DNA from: Bradyrhizobium diazoefficiens
GTDB taxonomy: Bacteria; Pseudomonadota; Alphaproteobacteria; Rhizobiales; Xanthobacteraceae
NCBI RefSeq assembly: GCF_016599855.1
Contig: NZ_CP067041.1
Span: 3,596,001 to 3,660,000 of the forward strand
Direction: 5' to 3'
Length of the DNA: 64,000 nt
Position numbers and translations under genes: made by a program. Under the pieces are notes generated by a model. That model had not been told where the DNA came from. It was given only the letters and a program-made list of their open reading frames with translations, and did not search any database. Below, in pieces: positions 45,559-55,700 of this stretch; position 1 is the stretch's first letter; each line of letters opens with the position of its first letter.

Positions 45559-46173
45559 TTGTCTGACCGAACAGTCCAGTCCGCCGCCACGCCGCATTCT
45601 CCTCTCGCCGCCTTGGTGTGGCCCGCCCGACCGGGCGAAACCGTCGGCAGCTTGCGCGCTTTCGTGCTGATTGCGCTTGGCAGCGCGTTGATGGCGCTAT
45701 CAGCCAAAGTGAATTTGCCGCTGCCTTACGTGCCCATGACGTTGCAGACCCTGGTCGTGCTGATGATCGGCGCTGGCTATGGCTGGCGTCTTGGCAGCGC
45801 AACCATGATCGCCTACCTCGCCGAAGGCGCAATGGGGCTTCCGGTGTTCGCCGGCCCGGTCGGTGGGATTGCGCCGCTGGTGGGCCCGACTGCCGGTTAT
45901 CTCTACGGCTTCGTGGCTGCGGCCTTCATCACCGGTGCGCTTGCTGAGCGCAGTTGGGATCGCAACGTCGTGCTGCTATTTGCGGCGATGGCGGTCGGCC
46001 ATGTCGTCATTTTCATCGGCGGTTTCGGCTGGCTCGCCTACGGCATCGGGCTCGGCGCGGATAAGGCCTGGCTGGTCGGCGTTGCGCCGTTCATGGCGGC
46101 CTCCGTGATCAAGAACGCGCTGGGCGCCGCGCTGATGCCGGCGGCGCGTCGGATCGTCGACCGCCGCGGCTAG
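45559..46173 (+). CDS. bioY: Biotin transporter BioY, TTG start
   Basis: The 204-residue integral membrane S-component of a biotin ECF transporter has about six helices: LIALGSALMALSAKVNLPLP, VPMTLQTLVVLMIGAGYGWR, GAMGLPVFAGPVGGIAPLVG, PTAGYLYGFVAAAFITGAL and the tail helices. The PVFA..GG..PLxGPTxGYL motif is the BioY signature. A TTG at 45559 with CGGAG at 45548-45552 is the best start. It is 34 nt after the aminotransferase gene. No bioMN is nearby, so it may act alone or with shared energising subunits. I see no BioR box. Confidence 0.9.
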   Translation: MSDRTVQSAATPHSPLAALVWPARPGETVGSLRAFVLIALGSALMALSAKVNLPLPYVPMTLQTLVVLMIGAGYGWRLGSATMIAYLAEGAMGLPVFAGPVGGIAPLVGPTAGYLYGFVAAAFITGALAERSWDRNVVLLFAAMAVGHVVIFIGGFGWLAYGIGLGADKAWLVGVAPFMAASVIKNALGAALMPAARRIVDRRG

Positions 46174-46257
46174 AACTCACCATACCAAGTGGTTCCAATT
46201 GACAGGGCCGGCCAAGTTGATCTTGGCTGGCTCTGAGTTTTGAGGGGGAGCGAAACA

Positions 46258-47592
46258 ATGACAACGACAACGATGGCCGACGTGCCGGCCGCATCGCGTA
46301 CGGCCAAGCCGTGGTATAAAATTCTCTACGTCCAGGTGCTGATCGCCATCGTGCTTGGTGCGATCGTCGGTTGGCTCTGGCCGCCCATCGCCACCAACGA
46401 CTGGATCAAGGCGCTCGGCGACGGCTTCATCAAGCTGATCAAGATGGTGATCGCCCCGATCATCTTCTGCACCGTGGTCTCCGGCATCGCCCACATCCAG
46501 GATGCCAAGAAGGTCGGACGCATCGGCGTCAAGGCGCTGGTCTATTTCGAGATCGTCTCCACCTTCGCGCTCGTCATCGGCCTCATCATCGGCAACGTCG
46601 TGAAGCCGGGCGCAGGCTTCGGCAGTGCCGCCGCCAACGCGCAAGCGGTCGCCAACTACGCCAAGCAGGCTGAGGGCCAGAAGAGCGTCGACTTCATCCT
46701 GCACATCATTCCCGACACCGTGGTCGGCGCGTTCGCGCAAGGCGAGATCCTTCAGGTGCTGCTGTTTTCGGTGCTGTTCGGCTTCGCCGTCATGGGTCTC
46801 GGCGAGCGCGGCCATGTGATCCGCAGCTTCATTGACGATGCCGCGCATGCGGTGTTCGGCGTCATCTCCATCGTGATGCGTGCGGCGCCGCTCGGTGCGT
46901 TCGGCGCGATGGCTTTCACCATCGGCAAGTTCGGGACCGGCGCGATCCTCAATCTGATCGGGCTGATTGCGACGTTCTATCTGACCGCGGCGCTTTTCGT
47001 CCTCGTGGTGCTCGGCATCATCGCGCGGATCGCCGGCTTCTCGATCTTCAAGTTCCTGGCCTACATCAAGGACGAGCTCCTCATCGTGCTCGGCACCTCG
47101 TCGTCGGAAAGCGCGCTGCCGACCTTGATGGAAAAGCTGGAACGGCTCGGCTGCTCCAAATCGGTGGTCGGCCTCGTGGTGCCCACGGGCTATTCGTTCA
47201 ATCTCGACGGCACCAACATCTACATGACGCTGGCGACTTTGTTCATCGCACAGGCGCTCGGTTACGACCTCACCTTCAGCCAGCAACTCACGATCCTCGT
47301 CGTGGCGATGCTGACCTCGAAGGGCGCGTCCGGCATCACGGGTGCGGGCTTCATCACGTTGGCGGCAACGCTTGCCGTCGTCGATCCGCGGCTCGTTCCG
47401 GGCATGGCGATCGTGCTCGGCATCGACAAGTTCATGAGCGAGTGCCGTGCGCTGACCAATCTGTGCGGCAATGGCGTCGCCTGCGTGATTGTCGCCTGGT
47501 GGGAGGGCGAGCTCGACCGCGACAAGCTCACCGCGCGGCTGAACCAGCAGATCGATCCGACCGACTTGGAAACCGCTGTCACGACGGACTAA
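46258..47592 (+). CDS. dctA: C4-dicarboxylate transporter DctA
   Basis: The 444-residue DAACS-family proton/cation symporter for succinate, fumarate and malate has eight helices and two re-entrant loops. Signature regions: [79 protein letters not shown] and [20 protein letters not shown]. In rhizobia dctA supports growth on dicarboxylates and symbiosis, usually with DctBD and sigma-54; neither dctBD nor a clear -24/-12 promoter is visible here. GAGGGGGAG precedes the ATG. Confidence 0.95.
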   Translation: MTTTTMADVPAASRTAKPWYKILYVQVLIAIVLGAIVGWLWPPIATNDWIKALGDGFIKLIKMVIAPIIFCTVVSGIAHIQDAKKVGRIGVKALVYFEIVSTFALVIGLIIGNVVKPGAGFGSAAANAQAVANYAKQAEGQKSVDFILHIIPDTVVGAFAQGEILQVLLFSVLFGFAVMGLGERGHVIRSFIDDAAHAVFGVISIVMRAAPLGAFGAMAFTIGKFGTGAILNLIGLIATFYLTAALFVLVVLGIIARIAGFSIFKFLAYIKDELLIVLGTSSSESALPTLMEKLERLGCSKSVVGLVVPTGYSFNLDGTNIYMTLATLFIAQALGYDLTFSQQLTILVVAMLTSKGASGITGAGFITLAATLAVVDPRLVPGMAIVLGIDKFMSECRALTNLCGNGVACVIVAWWEGELDRDKLTARLNQQIDPTDLETAVTTD

Positions 47593-47656
47593 TCTGCAAG
47601 CCGCCTATGGCGGTGCCTGTCGGGCCGTGAGGTCTTGAAGTAGCAGGGCTAAGTAG

Positions 47657-47694
47657 CAGGGCTGGTCGAGATCCTCGATCAGCCCTGTTCTTTG
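47657..47694 (+). terminator. Terminator after dctA
   Basis: A 14-bp stem (CAGGGCTGGTCGAG with CTCGATCAGCCCTG, one wobble) and a 3-nt loop, followed by TTCTTT. Confidence 0.75.
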
Positions 47695-47735
47695 GGCGCC
47701 CAGCCGCGTGCCGCGCTTGTCGCGAAACCTGACAG

Positions 47736-48968
47736 TTAAAACCGCTCCGGCCGATACGGCGTTGGATCGATTGACGGCGTCTCCCCATTCATCATCTCGG
47801 CAAGCAATCGTCCGGTTGCGGGCCCCAGCGTAAAGCCCTGGTGACCGTGGCCGAAGTTCATCCAGAGGCCGGGGTGGTGCGGGGCGCGCCCGAGTACCGG
47901 CACCATGTCGGGCGTGCAGGGGCGGGTGCCGAACCACGGCTCCGGCTCGGCGCGCTTGCCGAGGTCGATCAGCTCGCGTGCCGAAGCTTCGGCGCTGGCA
48001 AGCTGCACCGGCGTTGCCAGCGCATCCGGCCCTGTCAGCTCCGCACCTGTGGTGATGCGGATGCCCTTGGCCATCGGTCCCATGGCGTAGCCACCGCCCT
48101 TGTCGACCAGCGGCAAATCGAGCGAGGCGCCGCCGCTGTAATGCATGTGGTAACCGCGCTTGCGCACCAGCGGAATCCGGTAGCCGAACTTGTGCAACAG
48201 ATCGGGCGACCACGGCCCGAGCGTCACGACGGCGTTGGCGGCGTCGATGCGGCCATTGTCGGTCTCGACCGACCATCCGGTCGCAGTCTGCTGCAGCGAC
48301 TGTGCGTCGCCGAGCACGATGGTGCCGCCGAGGCGCTCGAACAGATCGGCATAGGCCGTGACCAGCGCGCCGGGATCGGACACCGTCCAGGTGTCGAGCC
48401 AATGGATCGCACCGGGAAGATCGTCGCGCAGGATCGGCTCGGCCTCGGTCAGCTCGCTGCCCGACAGCACGCGAAAGTTCACGCCGAATTCGCGGCGGTC
48501 TTGCTCCGCCGTCTTGATCGCCTGGTCGAAGGAGGCGGCGTCACGATGCAGCACACGGTAACCGGCGCGGCGGATCAGGTTGTCGGCATGAGCTTCGCGG
48601 ATCAGGATGTCGTGCTCGGACGTCGCATAGGCGATCAGGGGCGACCAGGCCTCGATCGCTTCGCGATGCCGGTTCGGCGCCGAATGCCACCAATAGCGGA
48701 GCAGGGGCTCGATGTGGCGATGAAGCGAGGACAAGCTGTAGCGCACGTCGTTGGTGCGGCCGGTCGCGATCTTCAGCAGCGAAGAGAGGTCGCGCGGCAT
48801 CGGATAGGGCCGCATTGCTTCAGCCTGGATCATCCCGGCATTGCCGTAGCTGGTCTCGCGGCCCGGCTCCCTGCGGTCGACCAGCGTGACCGTCCAGCCG
48901 CGTTGCCTCAGATGCAAGGCGGCACCGACGCCCACCATGCCGCCGCCGAGAACGATTGCGCTTTGCAT
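47736..48968 (-). CDS. FAD-dependent amino-acid dehydrogenase (DadA-like)
   Basis: The 410-residue DAO-family flavoprotein has an N-terminal Rossmann motif IVLGGGMVGVGAALHLRQRG at 5-24 and ETSYGNAGMIQ, a DadA hallmark, at about 39-49. The C-terminal FAD contact is NFGHGHQGFTLGPATGRLLA. Such enzymes oxidise D-amino acids or related secondary amines and pass electrons to the membrane. It is the last gene of an amidase-MFS-oxidoreductase operon (17 nt after the MFS gene), suggesting oxidation of the product released by the amidase. Confidence 0.88.
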   Translation of the reverse strand: MQSAIVLGGGMVGVGAALHLRQRGWTVTLVDRREPGRETSYGNAGMIQAEAMRPYPMPRDLSSLLKIATGRTNDVRYSLSSLHRHIEPLLRYWWHSAPNRHREAIEAWSPLIAYATSEHDILIREAHADNLIRRAGYRVLHRDAASFDQAIKTAEQDRREFGVNFRVLSGSELTEAEPILRDDLPGAIHWLDTWTVSDPGALVTAYADLFERLGGTIVLGDAQSLQQTATGWSVETDNGRIDAANAVVTLGPWSPDLLHKFGYRIPLVRKRGYHMHYSGGASLDLPLVDKGGGYAMGPMAKGIRITTGAELTGPDALATPVQLASAEASARELIDLGKRAEPEPWFGTRPCTPDMVPVLGRAPHHPGLWMNFGHGHQGFTLGPATGRLLAEMMNGETPSIDPTPYRPERF

Positions 48969-48985
48969 CGGCAGAACTTTCCCTG

Positions 48986-50212
48986 TCAGGCCGGCTTTGG
49001 CGCAAGCTTGGGCTGCGCCGTGTTGATGGTCGCGGCGACGACGACCGACATTGCCGTCATCCCGACCAGGAAGCCGAAGGCCGCGTCGAATGATCCGGTT
49101 CCCGTCACGATGAAGCCGATGATGGCCGGTGCGACGAAGCCCGCGCTCTGGCCGCCGAGATTGACCATGCCGACGCCCGATCCGATCTGATCGTCGCGGA
49201 GCAGTTTGGTTGGCAGCGCAACCACCGCAGCCAGCACGAAGGATTTGAAGAAGTAAACCACGGACTGGTAGACGATCAGCATCGTGATCGTTTCCGCCTT
49301 GTACATGGCGTAGAGGAAGATGCCGGTCAACGCAGAGCTGCCGATCAGGAGATACTTTTCGCGCTCGGCAAAGAACGTCGTCATCACCCAGCCGCCGATC
49401 GCCGTCGCGAAGGTTGCCATCACGAACGGGATCGGCGCCACCACGCCGACGGTCTTGAGATCTAACCCGCGCTGTTGGAGCAGATAGAGCGGCATCCAGG
49501 AATCCAGGCCCTTGTTGACGCAGCTCAGGCCGAACCACACCACCATCAACTGCCACAGCAGCGGATTCTTCATGAGCTCGCGCATCGGCGCGCGAATTTC
49601 GGCCTTTGCCGATGTTTTTGGATTGGCCTTGCCGGAACGTCCCAGATGCGGGACGAAGACGAAATAGACCACCGCGAAAACGATACCGGCAACGCCGATG
49701 GTGTTGAAGGCATGGCGCCAGCCCAGCCAGAGGATCAGCGGCGCCATGATCAGCGGCGCGACCATGCTGCCGGCATAGTTCGACGACAGCAGCAGCGCCG
49801 ACATTTTGGGCCGGCTGTCCTTCTTGAACACTTCGGCGATGGCGCGAATGCTCGCCGGCGGAAAGCCGCCCTCGGCGATACCGAAGATGAAGCGGATCGC
49901 GATCAGCGAGGCCAGCGACCAGGCGAGGCTCGTGAAGGCCGTGAACAGCGACCACATCGCGATGGTGACGATCACCACATATTTCGAGCCGAAGCGGTCG
50001 GAGAGCCATCCGCCCGGCACCTGCATCGCGGCGTAGCCTAAGAAGAACGCGCTGATGACGATACCGAGATCGGCAGCCTGGAGATTGAAGTCCTTGCCGA
50101 TCTGCGCCAGTGCCAGCGAGATCGCGGCGCGGTCGATATAGGAGATGCAGTAGGCGATGTAGAGCAGGACGAATGCGACGATGCTGGTCTTGCGGCTCGA
50201 CAACTCGGGCAT
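48986..50212 (-). CDS. MFS transporter (ACS/anion:cation symporter type)
   Basis: The 408-residue protein has 12 hydrophobic helices. The N-terminal ILxYIAYCISYIDRAAISLA and the loop 2-3 motif GWLSDRFGSKY are typical of the ACS family, which imports organic anions such as sugar acids, phthalate or amino-acid derivatives. GGAG precedes the ATG at 50212. It sits between an amidase and a DadA-like enzyme, so it probably imports their substrate. Confidence 0.9.
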   Translation of the reverse strand: MPELSSRKTSIVAFVLLYIAYCISYIDRAAISLALAQIGKDFNLQAADLGIVISAFFLGYAAMQVPGGWLSDRFGSKYVVIVTIAMWSLFTAFTSLAWSLASLIAIRFIFGIAEGGFPPASIRAIAEVFKKDSRPKMSALLLSSNYAGSMVAPLIMAPLILWLGWRHAFNTIGVAGIVFAVVYFVFVPHLGRSGKANPKTSAKAEIRAPMRELMKNPLLWQLMVVWFGLSCVNKGLDSWMPLYLLQQRGLDLKTVGVVAPIPFVMATFATAIGGWVMTTFFAEREKYLLIGSSALTGIFLYAMYKAETITMLIVYQSVVYFFKSFVLAAVVALPTKLLRDDQIGSGVGMVNLGGQSAGFVAPAIIGFIVTGTGSFDAAFGFLVGMTAMSVVVAATINTAQPKLAPKPA

Positions 50213-50262
50213 GCTGATCTCCGGTTTGCCGGCGACCCGGCGGTCCTGCTGTTTGTGCGGGT

Positions 50263-51759
50263 CTATTCCCAGGTGAGGAAGCCGGGCGCGGACGACAGCG
50301 GCGGCGCCGCGGCAAGTCGTGCCAGGTCGGGCAGCGGTCGGCACAATTGTGGGTCGCCCGCGAACGCGGCCTCGAGGCTGGCGGCGACCGAGAGCACGAT
50401 TGCATCGCCACCGCGCGGGCCGACGATCTGCAGGCCAAAGGGCAGGCCGGCTTCGTCGCGGCCGAGTGAGATGCTGATCGCGGGATGGCCGGCGAGCGTC
50501 ACGGCGTAAGCGAGCGCGAGCCAATGGAAGTAGGATTTCGTCGGCACCCCGTCGATCTCGGCGGGATAGAGCTCCGACCACGGCCGCGGGCTGAGCGTGA
50601 TGGTCGGGCTGATCAGCACGTCGCAGCTTTGGAAGAAAGTCTGGTAAGCGCGATAGATCCGCGTCTGCGTCGCCGCGGCGCGCCCGTGATCTTCGAGCGT
50701 GTAGCCCAGACCTTCCCTGACATTGGCGCGGACGTTGGGGCCGAGCATCTCGGGGCGCTCTTTGTAATTCTTGCCGTGCATCGCCAGGAACAGGCCGGCG
50801 CGCAGCACGGCGAAGGCATCGTCCGCGCCGGTGCAGTCGGGCGTCGCCTCGCGACATTCGGCGAACAGCGGCGCAAGCCTCGCCACGCGATCGCGGAACA
50901 CGCGGCGGATGGCTTGCTCGGTGGGCGCGAAGCCGAAGTCCTCGGTGAAGGCGAGGCGTAGCTTGCCGAGCTCGGCGGGGCGCGGCGCGGTCCAACGTTC
51001 GGCGCGGCCGCGCAGGGGCTCGCCGGGAAGCGTGTAGGCGAGCGGATCGCGGGCATCGTCGCTCGCCATCACTGACAGCATCAGCGCGGTGTCGGCGACG
51101 TTGCGCGCCATCGGTCCGTCGGTGGACAGATTGGACCAGCCGAAGGCACGCTTCTCGCTCGCCACGAGTCCGTAGGAGGGACGCATGCCGACGATGCCGG
51201 CATAGCCTGCCGGATTGCGGAGGGATCCGCCGGTATCGGAGCCGGAGGCAAGCGGAGCCATGCCGCAGGCAAGCGCGACCGCCGATCCGCCGGAGGAGCC
51301 GGCCGCCGAGCGCATGGGGTCGAAGGGATTGCCGGTTGCGCCGAACACGGGATTGCGGGTATTGCCGCCCGCCGCCCATTCCGGCGTGTTGGTCTTGCCG
51401 ACGATGATGGCGCCGGCCGCACGCAGCCGTGCGACCGACCCCTGGTCCGCGACTGGGACATTGTCGCGCAACAGGGGGCTGCCATAGGTGGAGCGCATCC
51501 CGGCGGTGTCCTGCGTGTCCTTGATCAGAACCGGGAGGCCGTGCAGCGCGCCGCGATCCTCGCCGCACAGGATGGCAGCCTCGGCTTCCTTTGCGGCGGC
51601 TCTCGCGCCGAGCTCGTCCAGGGTCACGACGGCATTGACGGCGGCATTTGTCGTGGCGATGCGCGAGAGGCAGGCGTCGAGAAGCTCGACCGGCGAGATC
51701 GCCCGCGCGGCCAGCAGGCGGCGCAGCTCAACGGCATTCTTGTCACAAAGTTCGGACAA
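50263..51759 (-). CDS. Amidase-signature family amidase, TTG start
   Basis: The 498-residue amidase-signature hydrolase has its catalytic triad visible as Lys80 (GLPVLIKD), cis-Ser155 (AAGSSGGSAVALA) and nucleophile Ser179 (SGSDTGGSLRNPA). It hydrolyses a carboxamide; the specificity is unknown. The start is a TTG at 51759 following AAAGGGA. It is the first gene of the amidase-MFS-DadA operon, divergent from an XRE-cupin regulator. Confidence 0.9.
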   Translation of the reverse strand: MSELCDKNAVELRRLLAARAISPVELLDACLSRIATTNAAVNAVVTLDELGARAAAKEAEAAILCGEDRGALHGLPVLIKDTQDTAGMRSTYGSPLLRDNVPVADQGSVARLRAAGAIIVGKTNTPEWAAGGNTRNPVFGATGNPFDPMRSAAGSSGGSAVALACGMAPLASGSDTGGSLRNPAGYAGIVGMRPSYGLVASEKRAFGWSNLSTDGPMARNVADTALMLSVMASDDARDPLAYTLPGEPLRGRAERWTAPRPAELGKLRLAFTEDFGFAPTEQAIRRVFRDRVARLAPLFAECREATPDCTGADDAFAVLRAGLFLAMHGKNYKERPEMLGPNVRANVREGLGYTLEDHGRAAATQTRIYRAYQTFFQSCDVLISPTITLSPRPWSELYPAEIDGVPTKSYFHWLALAYAVTLAGHPAISISLGRDEAGLPFGLQIVGPRGGDAIVLSVAASLEAAFAGDPQLCRPLPDLARLAAAPPLSSAPGFLTWE

Positions 51760-51968
51760 CGCCGGTCCCTTTCAGATTATGAAAACGATTTAGCATATCG
51801 GAAAGTGTGTTCTACGCATTGATATTCGTCAAGGCCGGCTCAAATCATGCACAATCGCTGGCTCGTGTGCTCGGCAGATGGCCCATAGAGGTATCGGGGT
51901 GTGACTTGGATCGAAAAGATTAGGCTGATCGGCCAACATTTTTTCCCGGTGGCGTGATAAGATGTTGC

Positions 51969-52649
51969 ATGAGCGAGATCACGACGTCCGAAGGTGCAAA
52001 CTCCCAGCTTGGCCAGTGTCTCAAGGCTGCGCGCCAGGCGCGTGGCCTGACGCTCAAGCAGGTCGCGGAGCGGACCGGCATGGCGCTGTCGACCCTCTCG
52101 AAGGTCGAGAACGGCCTGATGTCGCTGACCTATGACAAGCTGCTCCAGTTGACCTCAGGCCTGAAGATGGAGATCGCGGAGCTGTTCAATCCGGCGGTAG
52201 CGGCCCCTGCGCAAGACAGGCCGGTCACTGCGCGGCGGAGTGTCAGCCGGGCTGGGCAGGGCCAGCTGATCACCACGAAATTCTACACCCACACCTATCA
52301 ATGCACCGACCTGATCGGCAAACGCATGGTGCCGATCGTGACAGAGGTCCGCGCGCGCTCGTTGGACGAGTTCGGCCCGCTGCTGCGCCATGCCGGCGAA
52401 GAGTATTTTCTGGTGACGAGCGGACGTGTCGCCGTTCACACCGAGTTCTACGCGCCGGAGATTCTCGGCGAGGGCGACGGCATCTATCTCGACAGCACCA
52501 TGGGTCACGCCTACCTCAACGCCGGCGAGGCGCCGTCCGCCAAGGGCGTCTGTCTCTGCACCGGCGAAGCGCCCGATCTCTACGATCAGCTTCGCCAGAT
52601 CGCATCGCGCGACATTACGCCGCTCGGCGATGACGAGCTGCCGCCGTAG
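51969..52649 (+). CDS. XRE-cupin transcriptional regulator
   Basis: The 226-residue protein has an N-terminal XRE HTH (about 13-75: ARQARGLTLKQVAERTGMAL, STLSKVENGLMSLTYDKLLQ) and a C-terminal cupin (about 115-210: GPLLRHAGEEYFLVTSGRVA, DGIYLDSTMGHAYLNAGEAP). Such proteins (SutR/PuuR type) control small catabolic operons. It is divergent from the amidase operon across 209 nt and is the probable regulator. The ATG at 51969 is used; GTG at 51954 is an alternative. Confidence 0.88.
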   Translation: MSEITTSEGANSQLGQCLKAARQARGLTLKQVAERTGMALSTLSKVENGLMSLTYDKLLQLTSGLKMEIAELFNPAVAAPAQDRPVTARRSVSRAGQGQLITTKFYTHTYQCTDLIGKRMVPIVTEVRARSLDEFGPLLRHAGEEYFLVTSGRVAVHTEFYAPEILGEGDGIYLDSTMGHAYLNAGEAPSAKGVCLCTGEAPDLYDQLRQIASRDITPLGDDELPP

Positions 52650-52671
52650 CGTTCCGGCGAGGCATGAAACG

Positions 52672-52703
52672 AAAAACGCCCGGCCAGGCCGGGCGTTTTT
52701 TTA
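52672..52703. terminator. Bidirectional terminator between the XRE-cupin gene and rne
   Basis: AAAAACGCCCGGCC / GGCCGGGCGTTTTTTT, a strong stem flanked by A-run and T-run, between convergent genes. Confidence 0.9.
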
Positions 52704-52718
52704 TTTGGGTATTTCGCT

Positions 52719-55700
52719 TTATTCGCCGCCGCCGAAACGGCGCGACCACCAGCCGGCGCGACGCGGGGCTGCCCGCGGCTCGGCTGCCGGTTCCGGCGCG
52801 GGTGCAGGGGCGGGCGGAGCAGCAGGCTCCGGCGCCGCCGCAACCGGGGTTGTGGGCTCGCTCGGGCTGCTCGACAGGAAGCTCACCTTCTCGCGGACGG
52901 TCGAGCGGCGCCGCGCCGCCTTTTCGTCGGATGTGGGCTCTTCTTCCGCGACAGCAGCAGCCGGTGCGGGCTGGACCGGCGTTTCAACCGGTGCGGGCGT
53001 ATACGGCTCGGGCTGAGACATCTGCGGCTCAACCGGGGCGATGTGCTCCGAATGCGCAATCGAGGGCGCCGTCTCGCTGCCGGAGCTATCGAAATCGGCC
53101 ACGGCGTCTGTTGCTTCCGACGGCGGATTGCCGCCGAGTTCGTCGCCGATCGATCCGGCGAGCCCTTCCTCGCCACCGCCACGCCGACGACGTCCGCCGC
53201 GACGACCACGCCGGCGGCGGCGCGCGTCTGCGCCCTGCTGTTCGCCACGGGCTGCCTGTTCCTCGCCTTCCTCGCCCTCCGGCTCGGCCTCGGCGTCCTC
53301 TTCGCCTTCGCCTGCGACCGCCCCTTCAGGAGACGCTGGAGCGCCGTCTTCGCGCGCTTCACCATCGCGCTGACCGCCGCGGCCACGACGACGGCGGCGG
53401 CGCTTGCGGCGCTGACCATCCTGCTCGGGCGTGGCCTCGCCTGCCGCCTGCTCCTCGCTAAGACCTTCGGTTTCCTCGGTCTCGACCTCGGACTCGAGTT
53501 CGGCATCGAACTCTTCGTCCTCATAGGCTTCTTCAGGCAGCGGCGGTGGGCTTGCAGCCGCCTGCGCTGCAAGCAGCGCCTTGGCGGCTTCGAGCGTATG
53601 CACCTGCTCGCCGCGGTCGATGACATAGGCCTGCGGTCCGCTGACGCTGGGATCGGCGATCACGGACAGCGTGACCTTGAAGCCGTTCTCGAGATCACGC
53701 AGGTGACCGCGCTTGTGGTTCAGCACATAGAGCGCAACGTCGGTGCGGGTGCGGACCACGAGATTGTGGGTCGCGCCCTTCATCAGGATCTCTTCGAGCC
53801 CGCGCAGCAGCTGCAGCGCCACCGAGGACACCGAGCGGACATGGCCGGTGCCGCCGCAATGCGGGCACGGATCGGTCGAGGATTCCAGCACGCTGGCGCG
53901 GATGCGCTGGCGCGACATCTCGAGCAAGCCGAAATGCGAGATGCGGCCCACCTGGATGCGGGCGCGATCCTGCCGCAGGCAGTCGGATAGCTTGCGCTCG
54001 ACCGCACGGTTGTTGCGCTTCTCGTCCATGTCGATGAAGTCGATGACGATCAGGCCGGCGAGGTCGCGCAGGCGAAGCTGGCGGGCGACCTCTTCGGCCG
54101 CTTCCAGATTGGTCTTGAGCGCGGTATCCTCGATGTGGTGCTCGCGCGTCGATCGTCCCGAGTTGACGTCGATCGACACCAGCGCCTCGGTCTGGTTGAT
54201 CACGATGTAGCCGCCGGAGCGCAGTTGCACGGTCGGCGAGAACATCGCATCGAGCTGGCTTTCGACCCCCATGCGCGAGAACAGCGGCTGGCCGTCGCGA
54301 TACTGCTTCACCGCGCCGACATTGGCCGGCATCAGCATCTTCATGAAATCGCGCGCTTCGCGGTAGCCGGATTCACCGGCGACCTGAATCTCATCGATCT
54401 CCTTGTTGTAGAGATCGCGCAGCGAGCGCTTGATCAGCGAGCCTTCCTCGTAGACCAGGGTCGGGGCCTGCGACTTCAGGGTCAGGTCGCGCACCGTCTC
54501 CCACATCCGGATCAGATATTCGAAGTCGCGCTTGATCTCGGGCTTGGTGCGGGCGGCGCCGGCGGTGCGCAGGATGATACCCATGCCCTCGGGCACGTCG
54601 AGATCCTGCACCACTTCCTTCAGGCGCGAACGGTCCTGGGCGCTGGTGATCTTGCGGCTGATGCCGCCGCCGCGGGCAGTGTTCGGCATCAATACGGCAT
54701 AGCGGCCGGCGAGCGACAAATAGGTCGTCAGCGCCGCGCCCTTGTTGCCGCGCTCTTCCTTGACCACCTGCACCAGCATCACCTGGCGACGTTTGATGAC
54801 TTCCTGGATCTTGTACTGGCGGCGCGGCCGGAAGGTGCGCTCCGGCACTTCCTCGAGCACGTCGTCACCGCCGACCGATTCGACATGTTCCTCTTCGGCG
54901 TCCTCGCCGTCTTCGTCCTCGTCGTCTTCTTCGTCGCCGGTTTCCGTGATCTCGGCATGCGGCGCATCGGCGGTGTCGCCGGCGGCGTAAACTGCATCGG
55001 CGGGCTCGGCAGCCGATGTCACGGCGTCGGCCAAAGCATCGGCGTGCGCTTCGGAGGCGAGGGCTTCCTCCGGCTCGGCGACGGCCTCGGCCGCAACCAC
55101 GGGCTCGGCGCCGATCGCCGCGACAGGAGCGGGCGTCTCGTCGGCATGATCGTGGTCGTGGTCATGACCATGGTCGTCATGATCGTGAGCGTGCTCGTCA
55201 TCATGGGCGTGATGATCGTCGTGCTCATGATCGTCATGTCCGTGATCCCCGTGATCATGGTCATGATGATCGTGCCCGTGATGATCGTGATCTTCGTACT
55301 CGCCGTGATGCTCCGCGTCGGCGTGCAGGTGCTCGCCCTCGTACGAAATGCCCTCGGCGTGCTGCGGGAGGGCTTGGCCTTCGACCGGCTGGGCCGCCGG
55401 ATCGGCGCCGACGTCGAGACCCTCGATGATGTCGCTGCGGACGCGCTCGCCATGACCGCGACGACGGGCGTTGCGGTGGCGCGAGCGGCGCCGACCGTGG
55501 GAGCGGTTCTCGCTCTCTTCCTCGGCTTCGCGATGGGCCTGCTCCTCAGCCTCGATCAGCGCCTGCCGGTCGGCGACCGGGATCTGGTAGTAGTCGGGAT
55601 GGATTTCGCTGAAGGCGAGGAAGCCGTGGCGGTTGCCGCCATATTCAACGAAAGCGGCCTGGAGCGAGGGTTCGACCCTTGTGACCTTGGCGAGGTAGAT

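Noticed and set aside
46195..46257. Sigma-54 promoter of dctA
   Set aside because: A TGGCTGGC-like string is present but no GC at the -12 position; only a GCCAAG/CTTGGC hairpin is visible.
47736..50438. Single 900-residue fusion of an MFS protein and a dehydrogenase
   Set aside because: The upstream part of that frame is antisense-type junk in another frame of the MFS gene; the true dehydrogenase starts at 48968 and the MFS gene uses its own frame.
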